From assembly GCA_050949085.1 (NCBI GenBank), contig JBMNFB010000001.1, positions 1-64,000 on the forward strand: a stretch of 64,000 bases of DNA, in the 5' to 3' direction. Shown one piece after another: positions 1-9,370 of this stretch. The DNA comes from JBMNFB01 sp050949085. GTDB lineage: Bacteria; Bacillota; UBA994; UBA5500. A program made the position numbers and the translations under genes. Position 1 is the first letter of the stretch. Every line of letters begins with the position of its first letter. The notes beneath the pieces are model-generated. The model did no database searches. It was not told where the DNA came from and was given only the letters and a program-made list of their open reading frames with translations.

Positions 1-633
1 ACGTCGCCGATGAAGTTGGCGATGGTGGCCTTGTCGTTGTTGCCCTGGCGCCGTTTGTCGCCGATGGCCAGAGGGAGCGTTCATCCGCTCGGCGTAGGCG
101 GCTGCCTTCTTGGCACCGCCGGCGTCGGTGGCCACGACCACCAGATCTTCAATCCCCTTCTCCATGAAGTACTCGCAGAGCATATCGGCGGCCGTCAGAT
201 GGTCCAGCGGAATGGTGAAGAAGCCCTGAATCTGCGGCGAATGCAGATCGACCGCCACCACCCGGTCGGCGCCGGCGGTGGTCAGCAGGTCGGCCACGAG
301 GCGGGCCGTGATCGGCACGCGCGGCTGGTCTTTCTTGTCCGAGCGGCCGTAGGGGTAGAACGGCAGAACGGCGGTGATCCGGTGAGCGGACGCCCGGCTC
401 AGGGCGTCGATCATGATCAGGAGTTCCATCAGGTTGTGGTTGATGGGCGGGCACGCCGTCTGGACCACGAACACGTCACATTCCCGCACGTTTTCATTGA
501 TCTTCACAAAAGTGTTGTCGTTGCTGAACTGGATGACTTCGCGCTGGCCCAGGTCTATGCCTAGATGCTGGCAAATCTCAGCCGCCAGTGGTTCGGTGGC
601 TTGACCCGCGAAAACCTTCATCTTGCCCACCAC
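1..633 (-). pseudogene. prs: Ribose-phosphate pyrophosphokinase, partial and frameshifted
   Basis: Makes PRPP from ribose 5-phosphate and ATP in the cytosol, feeding nucleotide, His and Trp synthesis. Reading down from about 621, the N-terminal half of Prs is plain: MKVFAG start region, the segment around FYPYGRSDKKDQPR, the metal/ATP-site stretch VAVDLHSPQIQGFF, and VVVATDAGG. GTG at 633 or 630 sits 11-14 bases after AAGGAGG (645-651), so it is a better start than the ATG at 621. The frame breaks near 71-75, where one extra base separates YAERMNAP from LAIGDKRRQGNNDKA; without it the reading continues in frame to the window edge. The C-terminal third lies outside the window. Identity is secure; whether the indel is real or an assembly error is not known. 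Confidence 0.9.
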
Positions 634-644
634 TTCAGATCCAA

Positions 645-651
645 CCTCCTT
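645..651 (-). promoter_or_regulatory. Shine-Dalgarno site for prs
   Basis: AAGGAGG on the minus strand. Its distance to the ATG at 621 is too long (23 bases), while GTG at 633 lies 11 bases away, so this site argues for a GTG start. Confidence 0.6.
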
Positions 652-768
652 GAGAATCTACACTAATCGACAGATATCACCCACATCATAACGCAGTCCT
701 GGAAGGCTTGTCTAGCCTGAGCCGATGATTTCGGGGACGGCTCAGCCATCCTCGAAAAGCGGCTGCCC

Positions 769-1353
769 TTATTCCAGCCAGGGGAGCGAGACGGGCACGA
801 TGCTGTTCCTGACGGGTAACGGCGCGCGAGTGAGGGTTTCGACACGTTCGGCCATCTCGGTCAGGTAATCCAGCGCGCCCAGGTAGAAGGCGCAGGGATA
901 GAACCGGTAAGTGGCCAGGCTGAGCCGCGCTTTGCTCACAGTCAGAGCGAAGGGCTGGCGCGCCAGGGTCAGGGACCAGTAGGCGTGTTCCGGCAGGAGG
1001 GCGGCGACCGCCCGATCGTGCAGGTCGGACTCGACGCGGGGTTTGCCGACGATGGGCACGCCGGAGGCATCACCGTAGACGTTGTTGAACCGCAACTCCC
1101 ACACAATGCCGGAAGGCAGGGTGACAACCAGATTGGTATGCACCGTCCAGTCATGCTCAATCCAGAGGTTTGCCAGAAAACCGCGGCGGTAGATATCGCC
1201 GACGATGATATTGCTGCCGCTCCAGTTCCAGTCCAGGGCAACCGGGTTATATTCGCCGCCGGTGAGCTGGGCCAGATCGCCAAACTGCCTGGCAAGGTCG
1301 GCCCGGTTGTAGCGGTCAATTGGCTGGTAATCGTGAAAAAGTGAGATCGGCAT
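769..1353 (-). CDS. Unrecognised 194-residue protein
   Basis: I do not recognise a family. The protein is soluble-looking, rich in aromatic residues (W, Y, F) and hydrophobic beta-type stretches, with no signal peptide, membrane segment or obvious catalytic motif. A good ribosome site (GAAGGGAGTG) lies just before the ATG at 1353, which supports real translation. It runs in the same direction as prs and diverges from the nurA operon. No function can be assigned from the sequence. Confidence 0.65.
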   Translation of the reverse strand: MPISLFHDYQPIDRYNRADLARQFGDLAQLTGGEYNPVALDWNWSGSNIIVGDIYRRGFLANLWIEHDWTVHTNLVVTLPSGIVWELRFNNVYGDASGVPIVGKPRVESDLHDRAVAALLPEHAYWSLTLARQPFALTVSKARLSLATYRFYPCAFYLGALDYLTEMAERVETLTRAPLPVRNSIVPVSLPWLE

Positions 1354-1646
1354 CTATTTCACTCCCTTCGTCTGTGACGAACAACCGATAGTTGCACGCG
1401 CAGCCAGCGCGGTTGTTGAACCTGGGGCTGTCGCCTGAGGCGGGATGCGTCCCTCCAGTGGCGGGGAGGCACGTCCTGGCTGCTGCCGCTCGCGGATGCG
1501 ACACCCCCTTATGTAGGCGGGCAGGAGACGAGGGATTCAGACAGTTTCGCTACTCTATCTATACGCAGCAGGCGAGGTTTGCGTTAGTCTGCCGGCAGGG
1601 AAGCAGGCGCGTGGAGGCGAAATCTCTAGGTAAAGGAGGGATGGCG

Positions 1647-2816
1647 ATGTTGGATCTGCGGCAGTGCCAGCGACAGATCGATCAGCTGGTGACGGAGCGG
1701 CTGGAGCAGCAGGAGGATTACTCGCTGCGCCTGGAGCGAGGTCTCGCGGCCATGCGCCAGGCGGAGGCCGACTGGGCTGCCCTGCAGCGGAAGATTGTGG
1801 CCAGCCGGACGACCTGGCTGGTGGCCGAACTGACCCAGGGGCTGACGACTGCGAGGCCGGTGGCTGACGCTGTCCGTCCCCTGGCGGTGGTGGCGGCGGA
1901 TGGCTCACAGATATTTCCCGATCGCCACGAAATCGCATCCTGTTATCTGCTGAACCTGGGGCTGATCGCGCTTTACTATGGTACGGGCGAGCGACCGATC
2001 CTGCGCAACGAGCCCCATCTCTACTATAAGGATGATGATCTCTACCCGCGCATCGCCGGCCGGCAGAGCAGCATCAGCCCGGAGCTGGTGGGCATGAAGC
2101 GGACGGTGATGGAAGCCGAGGCGCTGGTGGGACTGGCGGCCCAGGCCCAGGACAAGGGCTACCCGGTGGTGGCACTGTCCGACGGCACGCTGATTCTCTG
2201 GAGCCTGGAGGGGTATTTCCCCGAGGTTAAGCAGGAGTTTCTCGCCGGGTTCCTGGGAGCACTGGCCGAGTTTCGCCAGCGGGGCATTCCCTGCGCCGGC
2301 TATATCAGCCAGCCCGGGGCGACGGAGGTGGTGGGCGCCCTGCGGGTGGCCATCTGTCCGGAGGCGGCGCCTAACTGCGACCGCTGCCCCTATCGAGACC
2401 AGGCTGAGCTGCCCTGCGATGCTGTGGCTGGCCTCACCGACGCCGTCCTCTTCAGCCGCCTGCTTCAGGAGGGTGAATACTCGCCCCGCTTCCTCAGCTG
2501 CAGCAAGATTCTGCACGAGTATGGGGAGCAGCGCATCGCCTTCTGTTATCTGAATGTGGGGGAAGAAATCGTCCGCCTGGAGTTTCCCGACTGGCTGAGT
2601 GAAGGGCAGCTGCGGCAGCTGCTGGCCGCAGCCTATGATCAGGCGAAGAAGGGCGGCGGTTATCCGGTGGCATTGGCCGAGGCGCACGAGCAGGCGGTGG
2701 TGCGGGCGGCGGAGCGGGAGGCGTTCTACCGGCTGCTGGGCAAGCGGCTGGTGGAGAAGGGCGTGCGCGCCCAGGTCTCCTATAAGAGTCTGCGCAAGCG
2801 GGGTGTGTACGTATGA
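1647..2816 (+). CDS. nurA: NurA-type DNA repair nuclease
   Basis: NurA is a Mn-dependent 5'-3' exonuclease/endonuclease that works with the HerA translocase to resect DNA ends. The 389-residue protein has the first acidic motif AADGSQI near residue 80 and the second, LSDGTL, near 176, as in NurA domains, plus a C-x2-C pair (CDRCPY) near residue 248 inside the nuclease domain. AAAGGAGGG ends directly at ATG 1641, so the second in-frame ATG at 1647, seven bases downstream, is the better start. It overlaps the next gene by 4 bases (ATGA) and heads the herA-sbcDC operon, which supports a role in double-strand-break processing. Confidence 0.85.
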   Translation: MLDLRQCQRQIDQLVTERLEQQEDYSLRLERGLAAMRQAEADWAALQRKIVASRTTWLVAELTQGLTTARPVADAVRPLAVVAADGSQIFPDRHEIASCYLLNLGLIALYYGTGERPILRNEPHLYYKDDDLYPRIAGRQSSISPELVGMKRTVMEAEALVGLAAQAQDKGYPVVALSDGTLILWSLEGYFPEVKQEFLAGFLGALAEFRQRGIPCAGYISQPGATEVVGALRVAICPEAAPNCDRCPYRDQAELPCDAVAGLTDAVLFSRLLQEGEYSPRFLSCSKILHEYGEQRIAFCYLNVGEEIVRLEFPDWLSEGQLRQLLAAAYDQAKKGGGYPVALAEAHEQAVVRAAEREAFYRLLGKRLVEKGVRAQVSYKSLRKRGVYV

Positions 2817-3385
2817 TTGAACATATTGCCGAGGTGGTGGAGAGCGCCACCAGCGAGTTTCTGGCCGAATGCCGGGAGCTGCATGTGATTCCGCCTTTCG
2901 GCTCACTGGTGAAGGTGAGCGGTCCGGTGACGGCCTATGGGCTGGTCTACGAGGCGGCGACGCGCAGCATCGAGCCCAACCGGCGAGCCACCGCCTTCGG
3001 GCTCAGCGCGGAGGAACTGGCGCTGGAGCAGCCGCAGATCTTCGAGCTGCTGCGTTCGGAGATCAAGGTTCTCCTGGTCGGGTATGAGCAGGATGGGGCC
3101 ATGTGGCAGATTCTGCCGCCGGAGCCGCCCCGCATCCATGCCTTCGTCTACCCCTGCAGTACTGAGGAGATTAGCCGCTTTACTGCCGAGCCGGATTGGC
3201 TGCGCTGCCTGCTGAACAGCGCCCGCGGCCCGGTGGACGAGCTGATCATCGCTGCGGTGCGGCAGGCGGCAGCCGCCCAGGACGAGCCGAAGCCGTATCT
3301 GGTGCAGACGGGCAAGGAGCTGGCCCGCCTGCTGCGTGACGACTACGACCGGCTGGGGTCGTTGATCAGGAGGATGGCCCGATGA
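2813..3385 (+). CDS. HerA-associated protein of unknown function
   Basis: A 190-residue protein placed between nurA and herA with ATGA overlaps on both sides, so translation is probably coupled. The N-terminal half reads like a small beta-barrel (PPFGSLVKVSG, AYGLVYEAATRSIEPNRR), which suggests a HAS-barrel-like fold such as that found at the N-terminus of HerA ATPases; this is inference from pattern, not a firm assignment. The C-terminal half is helical, with no catalytic motif. Its position suggests an accessory or scaffold subunit of the NurA-HerA machine. Confidence 0.75.
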   Translation: MIEHIAEVVESATSEFLAECRELHVIPPFGSLVKVSGPVTAYGLVYEAATRSIEPNRRATAFGLSAEELALEQPQIFELLRSEIKVLLVGYEQDGAMWQILPPEPPRIHAFVYPCSTEEISRFTAEPDWLRCLLNSARGPVDELIIAAVRQAAAAQDEPKPYLVQTGKELARLLRDDYDRLGSLIRRMAR

Positions 3386-5031
3386 TGCGGCGCAGAAAGC
3401 ATCTGGGTGTGATCACCCGCGGTTCATTGCTGGAAGGCATCGAGATGAAGCTGGCTTCCCACATCAACGTGGAGGAGATCAAGGCGGGCAAGTTTGTGGT
3501 CATCTCCGGGCGGCAGACCCTCTTTTTCTGTATGATCACCGACGTGCGGCTGGATGCGGCGAATCCGGAGATCCTGCTCAATCCGCCTGGCGCGGACGAC
3601 GCGCTGTTCCGCGAGGTGCTGGCTGGCACCAGCACCTATGTGACGGTTAGCCTGCGGCCGCTGCTGACGCTGCCGCGCAGCGAGGAGGCGGCCAGCGAGC
3701 GGCGCGATCCGCTGCCGGTGAAGACCATCCCGCCGCATTTTGCCGAGGTGTTTGAGGCGGAGGAGGAAGATGTTAACCGCATCTTCGGCAGCGAGCAGAT
3801 GGCGCCCCATTATTTCAACATTGGCCAGCCTCTGGACATGGAGACGCCGGTCTGCCTCAATCTGAACCGCTTTGTGGAACGCAGCAACGGCATATTTGGC
3901 AAGACGGGGACGGGCAAGACCTTCCTCACCCGGGTGGTGCTGGCCGGATTGATTCGCCAGCGGGCCGCCGTCAACTTCGTCTTTGACATGCATAACGAGT
4001 ACGGCTGGGATTCGCGGCGCGAGGACGGCAGCTTTGTGCGCGGCCTGCGCCAGATCTTCGGCAGCCAGGTGGCTATCTTCACCCTGGATCCGGCCTCGGC
4101 GCGGCGGCGCGGCGTGGCCGCCGACTGCGATGTCTATATCCCCTACAGCCAGATCACCGTGGAGGACATCGCGCCGCTGCAGGAAGAGCTGCGTCTGAAC
4201 AACACCGCCGTGGAAGCGGCCTATCTGGTGGCCGCTCAATATAAGGAGAGCTGGCTGGAAGTGCTGCTCAGCCAGTCGGATATCAAGGAGTTTGCGGAGC
4301 AGGTGGGGGCGCACCCCGAGTCGCTCTCGGCGCTCTACCGCAAGCTGAAGCGCATCGAGTCGTTCCCCTTCATCGTCAAGGGCAGTCAGGGCAGCGACGC
4401 GGTGGACCGCATCATGGAATGCCTCTCGCGCGGCGTGCACGTGGTGCTGGAATTTGGCCAGCAGAACAGCATGCTCTGCTACCTGCTGGTGGCCAACATC
4501 ATCACCCGGCGCATCCACGAGCTCTATGTGCGGCAGACCGAGAAATATCTGGCCACGCGCGACACCGCCGACCAGCCGCGGCAGCTGGTGATCACGATTG
4601 AGGAGGCGCACAAGTTCCTCAACCCGACGGCGGCGCGGCAGACGATCTTCGGCACCATCGCCCGGGAGATGCGCAAGTATTACGTTTCGCTGCTGGTCGT
4701 CGATCAGCGGCCGTCCGGCATCGATGATGAGGTGCTCAGCCAGCTGGGGACGCGCATCACGGCGCTCCTCAACGATGAGAAAGATATTCAGGCGGTGCTG
4801 ACTGGCGTCAGCAACACGTCCGGGCTGCGCGGCGTGCTGGCCTCGCTGGATACGCGCCAGCAGGCGCTGGTCATCGGCCATGCGGTGCCGATGCCGGTGG
4901 TGATCAAGACGCGCACCTATGATGAGGAGTTTTTCCGGGCGATGGGAGCGCTGACCGGCGAAGAGAAGCAGAAGAAGCTGGTGCGAGACGTGATCTCGCT
5001 CTTTGGCGAGGAAGAGGAGGATGGCAGGTGA
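3382..5031 (+). CDS. herA: HerA-type hexameric DNA translocase/ATPase
   Basis: HerA is a FtsK/VirB4-like ring ATPase that pumps DNA into NurA. In the 549-residue protein the N-terminal ~100 residues form the HAS-barrel region, the Walker A motif GKTGTGKT lies near residues 173-180, and the Walker B region LVITIEEAHKFL near 402-413, followed by a VVDQRPSGID sensor region. FDMHNEYGW after Walker A is typical of HerA. Start ATG 3382 overlaps the previous stop by 4 bases. sbcD follows after 7 bases, so this is one operon. Confidence 0.9.
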   Translation: MMRRRKHLGVITRGSLLEGIEMKLASHINVEEIKAGKFVVISGRQTLFFCMITDVRLDAANPEILLNPPGADDALFREVLAGTSTYVTVSLRPLLTLPRSEEAASERRDPLPVKTIPPHFAEVFEAEEEDVNRIFGSEQMAPHYFNIGQPLDMETPVCLNLNRFVERSNGIFGKTGTGKTFLTRVVLAGLIRQRAAVNFVFDMHNEYGWDSRREDGSFVRGLRQIFGSQVAIFTLDPASARRRGVAADCDVYIPYSQITVEDIAPLQEELRLNNTAVEAAYLVAAQYKESWLEVLLSQSDIKEFAEQVGAHPESLSALYRKLKRIESFPFIVKGSQGSDAVDRIMECLSRGVHVVLEFGQQNSMLCYLLVANIITRRIHELYVRQTEKYLATRDTADQPRQLVITIEEAHKFLNPTAARQTIFGTIAREMRKYYVSLLVVDQRPSGIDDEVLSQLGTRITALLNDEKDIQAVLTGVSNTSGLRGVLASLDTRQQALVIGHAVPMPVVIKTRTYDEEFFRAMGALTGEEKQKKLVRDVISLFGEEEEDGR

Positions 5032-5038
5032 GTGAGGC

Positions 5039-6274
5039 ATGAAACTGCTGCATTTTGCCGATGCCCATATTGGTACCGAGAACCACGGCCGGATTGATCC
5101 GGCCAGCGGTTTACATAGCCGCCTGCTGGATTTTGTCCGGTCGCTCTCCAGCCTGGTGGATTTCGCGATTGAAGAGAAGGTGGATGCGGTGTTGTTCGCC
5201 GGCGATGCTTACCGCTCCCACGATCCCAACCCGACGCAGCAGCGGGAGTTCGCCCGGCAGATTCAGCGGCTGTCGGCGGCGGGGATCCCGCTGGCGATGG
5301 TCGTCGGCAACCACGACCAGCCGGTGGCCCACGGACGGGCCACATCTCTGGACATCTTCCGGACGCTGCAGGTGGCAGGCGTCAGCGTCTTCCACCGACC
5401 GGGGCTCAGGGTGATCGAGACGGCAGCCGGTCCGCTGCAGGTGGTGGGGATCCCCTGGCCGCAGCGCAGCATGCTGCTCACCAAGGAGGAATACCGTCAG
5501 CTGGGCGACGAGGAGATCACGCTGCGCATCGAGCAGATTCTGACGGCGCTGATTGAGGATTTTGCCGAGCGCCTGCAGCCGGGGGTGCCGGCGGTGCTGC
5601 TGGGGCATCTGGCCGCGGCGACGGCAGTCTACTCGGGTTCGGAGCGCACGGCGCTCATCGGACGCGAGCCGGTGCTGCTGCCTAGCGTCCTCGGCAACCC
5701 GGCTTTCAGCTATGTGGCGCTGGGGCATGTGCACCGCTTCCAGGATCTGAACCGGGGCCAGCAGCCGCCGGTGGTCTACAGCGGCAGCATCGATCGCGTC
5801 GATTTTGGCGAAGAGGAAGAGCCCAAGGGGTTCTGCCTGGTGGAGATCGATGAACAGCTGCAGGCGACGTATCGGCTGGAGCAGCTGTCGGTGCGGCCTT
5901 TCCGCACGATCCGGGTCGTGATCGGCGAGGATGAGGATCCCACGGCCAGGCTGCTGCAGGAGATCGCTGCGGCGCAGGTGGATGACGCCGTGGTGCGGCT
6001 CCTCTACACCATTTCCGACGAGCGGCTGCCGCTGCTGGATATGCGCGCCGTGCAGGAGGCCCTGGCCGATGCATTTCTGGTGAGCCAGATCAGCCGCGAA
6101 CAGGTGCCCAGTGAGCGGCTGCGCCGCGCCGAAGTGAGCCGCGATCTCAGCCTGCAGGAGGCGCTGGATCGCTATCTGCTCAACCATCCAGAGCTGAGCA
6201 AGGATAAGGATGATCTCAAGGCTTACGCTGCGAAACTGGAAGATATCTGGTGGCAGGAGGTGAGGCAGCGGTGA
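5039..6274 (+). CDS. sbcD: SbcD/Mre11-type DNA nuclease
   Basis: Mn-dependent phosphoesterase that trims DNA ends together with SbcC/Rad50. Five metal-binding motifs are visible: DAHIG (residues 8-12), GDAYRS (about 56), GNHDQP (about 90), LGHLAA (about 193) and LGHVHRF (about 233). At 411 residues its length fits the family. It starts 7 bases after herA and overlaps sbcC by the GTGA junction at 6271-6274, so the Mre11 and Rad50 homologues are translationally coupled. Confidence 0.9.
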   Translation: MKLLHFADAHIGTENHGRIDPASGLHSRLLDFVRSLSSLVDFAIEEKVDAVLFAGDAYRSHDPNPTQQREFARQIQRLSAAGIPLAMVVGNHDQPVAHGRATSLDIFRTLQVAGVSVFHRPGLRVIETAAGPLQVVGIPWPQRSMLLTKEEYRQLGDEEITLRIEQILTALIEDFAERLQPGVPAVLLGHLAAATAVYSGSERTALIGREPVLLPSVLGNPAFSYVALGHVHRFQDLNRGQQPPVVYSGSIDRVDFGEEEEPKGFCLVEIDEQLQATYRLEQLSVRPFRTIRVVIGEDEDPTARLLQEIAAAQVDDAVVRLLYTISDERLPLLDMRAVQEALADAFLVSQISREQVPSERLRRAEVSRDLSLQEALDRYLLNHPELSKDKDDLKAYAAKLEDIWWQEVRQR

Positions 6275-9200
6275 TCCCCGTCAGCCTGAGTTTGCGCAAC
6301 TTCATGAGCTATGGCGAGGACGTGCCCCCGCTGGATTTCAGCCAGTTTTCCATCGCCTGCCTCACCGGACAGAACGGGCATGGCAAGTCGGCCATCCTCG
6401 ACGCCATCACCTGGGCCCTCTGGGGCGAGGCGCGCAAAGCGGTGGGAGCGCGGAAGCCGGACGAGGGGCTGCTGCGGATCGGCGCCAGCGAGATGCAGGT
6501 GGAGTTCACCTTCGATCTGGAGGGCGACCGTTTCCGGGTGGCGCGCGGCTGGCGCAGAACCGGCCGCAGTGGGCGGAGCAGCCTGGAGCTGCAGGTCTAC
6601 CAGCCGGAGCAGGATGAGTATGTGACGCTCACCGGCAGCAGCCAGAGTGAGACGCAGCAGAAGATCAACCAGTTTCTGCGTATGGACTACCAGACCTTTA
6701 TCAACTCGGCCTTTCTGCTGCAGGGCCGGGCGGACGAGTTTACCCAGAAGAACGCCAGCGAGCGCAAGCGGATCCTGAGTGATATCCTCGGCCTGGGCAA
6801 ATATGATGAACTGGCGGCGCTGGCCAGGGAGCAGCACAATCTGGTGCGAGACCAGCTGCTCCAGCAGGAGGCGGAGCTGAATCTGCTACAGCGCGAGGCT
6901 GCTCAGGGCGAGCGCTGGCAGCAGCAGCTGCAGGAGGCCGAGGATGTGATCTGGGCAGCCCAGGCGGATCTGAACCAGCTGGAGGAGGATCGGGAACGCC
7001 TGCAAGAGGAGATCAGTCGCCTGCAGGCCGAGGAGGCGCGTGGTCAGGAATTGGCCAGGCAGCTGCGCCAGCGTCAGCAGGAGCAGCGCCAGCTTGAGGA
7101 GCAGTTGCAGCGCCTGACGGAAGCGCTGGAGCACGATGCGGATCTGCTGCGGCAGCAGGCGGCGATCACGGCCGAATACGCCAGACTGCAGGAAGTGGAA
7201 GCGTTGCGCAGCGAGATGACGGCCCGCCTGCAGCGGGTGCGTCAGCTGGAGCAGGAGATCTCGCAGCTGACCGGGCAGATCAGCGCGGCGCGGATAGCAA
7301 TGGAGCATGACCTGCAGATCGCTGCCCAGCAGCAGCGTCAGCTGCTGGCGGAAGCGCGCCAACTGGGTCAGGTGATGGAGCAAAAGGAGCAGATCTTGGC
7401 TCGGCAAGCGCGCCAGCAGCAACTGGCAGCGGCCCTGGCCAGGCTGGAGAAACAGCGGCAGCAGGTGGATGAGATCAGCCGACAGGAGCGACAGCTGCAA
7501 GCCAGCGTGGAGAAGGAGGAGGCGCTGCTGCAGGCCGAGGTGCGCAATCTGGCGCGCTCCCTGCAGGAGGCGGAGTGCCAGCTGCAGCAACTGCCGCGGC
7601 TGAGGCAGCAGCAGGAACAGCAGCAGGCACGTCTGCTGGAGCTGCAAGCGGCTGGTGATGAGCTGGAGCGGGTGCGCGAAGCCGGGTCGCAGCAGGCGCT
7701 GCTCTTGCAGCAGCTGGAGACGGAAGCAGAGCGGCTGGCAGCAGAACAGCAGGAGGTGGCCGAGAAGCTGAGCCTGCTGGGGCAGAGCGAGGCGGCCGAT
7801 TGCCCCCTTTGTCAGCATCCGCTGGAGCCTGAGCGCCAGGCGGAACTGGCCGCAGAATACCGGGCGCAGGAGCAGGCTCTGGTGCAGGCGGCGCGCGGTG
7901 TGACGCAGCGGCAAGAGCAGGCGACGCGGGAGCGCGATCGGTTGCGGCGGCGCTATCTGGCCCTGAACCGACAGGTGAAGGAGCTGCCGGGGCTGCAGCA
8001 GCAGGCGGCGGCGGGCGCCGCGGCCGTGGAACAACTGCTGCGGCTGCAGGAGGCGAGTGAGCAGCAACAGACCCAGCTGCGGCAGCTGCAGCAGCGCTTG
8101 CGGCAGGGCGACTATGCCCATGCGGAGCGGCAGCAGTTGCGCGAGCTGGAGGAGCAGCGGCAGCAGATCGGCTACGATCCGCAGCTGCAGGCAGCGGTGG
8201 AAAAGGAACTGCAGGAGTATGGGCAGCTGCCGGTGCAACTGCATCAGCTGCAGACCGCCCAGCGGCGGCTGGGGGAGATAGGTGTAGAAGCGGCGGAATT
8301 GGCTGAGCGGGAGGCCGGGCTGCGCCAGCAGCTGGAGCAAGGAGAGTATGCCGCGGCAGAACAGGAGCGGCGGCGCGCGTTGCAGGCGGCGCTGGAGGCG
8401 GTGGCCTACGATGGCCAGCAACACCGCGCCCTGGATGAAGAGTGGACGCGGCTGCAGCCTGGCGGCCAGCGCTACCGCCAGCTCCTGGTGGCTCAGGAGC
8501 GCGCAGCATCCCTCAACCAGCAACTGAACGCTGGTCGGGCGCGCCAAGCTGCTTTGGCCGCGGAGATCGGCCGCCTGCAGCAGGAGATTCAGACTCTGCA
8601 GACGGCGCTGCAGGAGCTGGAACCCCTTCGCCAGCGGCTGCAACAGATTGGCGCTGAACTGGATGCGATTCGCCGCCGGCAGCAGCAGGCCATCGGCCGC
8701 AAGGTCGAGGCAGAATCAGGTTTATTACGCAGTCGGCAGGCACAGGCTAGACAGGAAGTATTGCAGCAGCAGGCGGCGCAGCTGCAGCGGGAGCGACGCA
8801 TCTATGAGCGACTGACCGTTGCCTTTGGCAAGGATGGCATCCCGGCCTTGATCATTGAGAATGCCATTCCCGAAATCGAGGAGTTGGCCAACGAGATTCT
8901 CGAACGCCTCAGCGGCGGCAAGGCGCGGGTGACGATTGAACCTCTGCGCGACAAGAAGAGCGGTGGAACTAAGGAGACGCTGGAGATCAAGATCAGTGAC
9001 GAGATGGGCACCCGCGATTACGAGCTGTTCAGCGGCGGCGAGGCGTTCCGCACCGACTTTGCCATTCGCATCGCCCTCTCCAAGTTGTTGGCACGGCGGG
9101 CCGGCACCCGCCTGCAGACTCTCGTCATCGACGAGGGCTTCGGTACCCAGGATGCCGAGGGGCTGCAGAACATGGTCGAGGCGATTCAGGCGGTGCGCGA

Positions 9201-9321
9201 GGACTTCGAGAAAATCCTGGTGGTGACCCACCTGGATGCGTTGCGCGACGCCTTCCCGGTGCGCATCGAAGTCACCAAGTATCCTGAGGTCGGCTCGCGC
9301 TGGCGCATCGTCCATCTCTAG
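6271..9321 (+). CDS. sbcC: SbcC/Rad50-type SMC-like ATPase
   Basis: ATPase that controls SbcD and tethers DNA ends. In the 1016-residue protein the Walker A region GQNGHGKS is near residue 37, two long Gln/Glu/Leu/Arg-rich coiled coils flank a zinc hook with CPLC at residues 511-514, and the ABC signature FSGGEAFR near 920 is followed by Walker B LVIDEGFGTQD. A longer reading from 6250 is possible, but AGGAGGTGA at 6254-6262 lies within it and points to GTG 6271. The coiled coils are strongly biased toward CAG/CTG codons. Last gene of the end-resection operon. Confidence 0.92.
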   Translation: MIPVSLSLRNFMSYGEDVPPLDFSQFSIACLTGQNGHGKSAILDAITWALWGEARKAVGARKPDEGLLRIGASEMQVEFTFDLEGDRFRVARGWRRTGRSGRSSLELQVYQPEQDEYVTLTGSSQSETQQKINQFLRMDYQTFINSAFLLQGRADEFTQKNASERKRILSDILGLGKYDELAALAREQHNLVRDQLLQQEAELNLLQREAAQGERWQQQLQEAEDVIWAAQADLNQLEEDRERLQEEISRLQAEEARGQELARQLRQRQQEQRQLEEQLQRLTEALEHDADLLRQQAAITAEYARLQEVEALRSEMTARLQRVRQLEQEISQLTGQISAARIAMEHDLQIAAQQQRQLLAEARQLGQVMEQKEQILARQARQQQLAAALARLEKQRQQVDEISRQERQLQASVEKEEALLQAEVRNLARSLQEAECQLQQLPRLRQQQEQQQARLLELQAAGDELERVREAGSQQALLLQQLETEAERLAAEQQEVAEKLSLLGQSEAADCPLCQHPLEPERQAELAAEYRAQEQALVQAARGVTQRQEQATRERDRLRRRYLALNRQVKELPGLQQQAAAGAAAVEQLLRLQEASEQQQTQLRQLQQRLRQGDYAHAERQQLRELEEQRQQIGYDPQLQAAVEKELQEYGQLPVQLHQLQTAQRRLGEIGVEAAELAEREAGLRQQLEQGEYAAAEQERRRALQAALEAVAYDGQQHRALDEEWTRLQPGGQRYRQLLVAQERAASLNQQLNAGRARQAALAAEIGRLQQEIQTLQTALQELEPLRQRLQQIGAELDAIRRRQQQAIGRKVEAESGLLRSRQAQARQEVLQQQAAQLQRERRIYERLTVAFGKDGIPALIIENAIPEIEELANEILERLSGGKARVTIEPLRDKKSGGTKETLEIKISDEMGTRDYELFSGGEAFRTDFAIRIALSKLLARRAGTRLQTLVIDEGFGTQDAEGLQNMVEAIQAVREDFEKILVVTHLDALRDAFPVRIEVTKYPEVGSRWRIVHL

Positions 9322-9370
9322 AGAGAAGAGAAGCGGTCGGATCGTCTGGGAGGAAAAGGAGAGTATTTAG

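Noticed and set aside
10..564. Long plus-strand open frame at the left edge
   Set aside because: It lies opposite prs, whose protein sequence on the minus strand is unmistakable.
6886..8643. Very long minus-strand open frames opposite sbcC
   Set aside because: They mirror the Gln/Leu-rich coiled-coil codons (CAG/CTG) of SbcC and have no independent start signal or motifs.
1647..9321. NurA-HerA operon as a phage defence island
   Set aside because: No SIR2, DUF4297 or other defence partners, no integrase or mobile element nearby; a repair role fits the SbcCD genes better.
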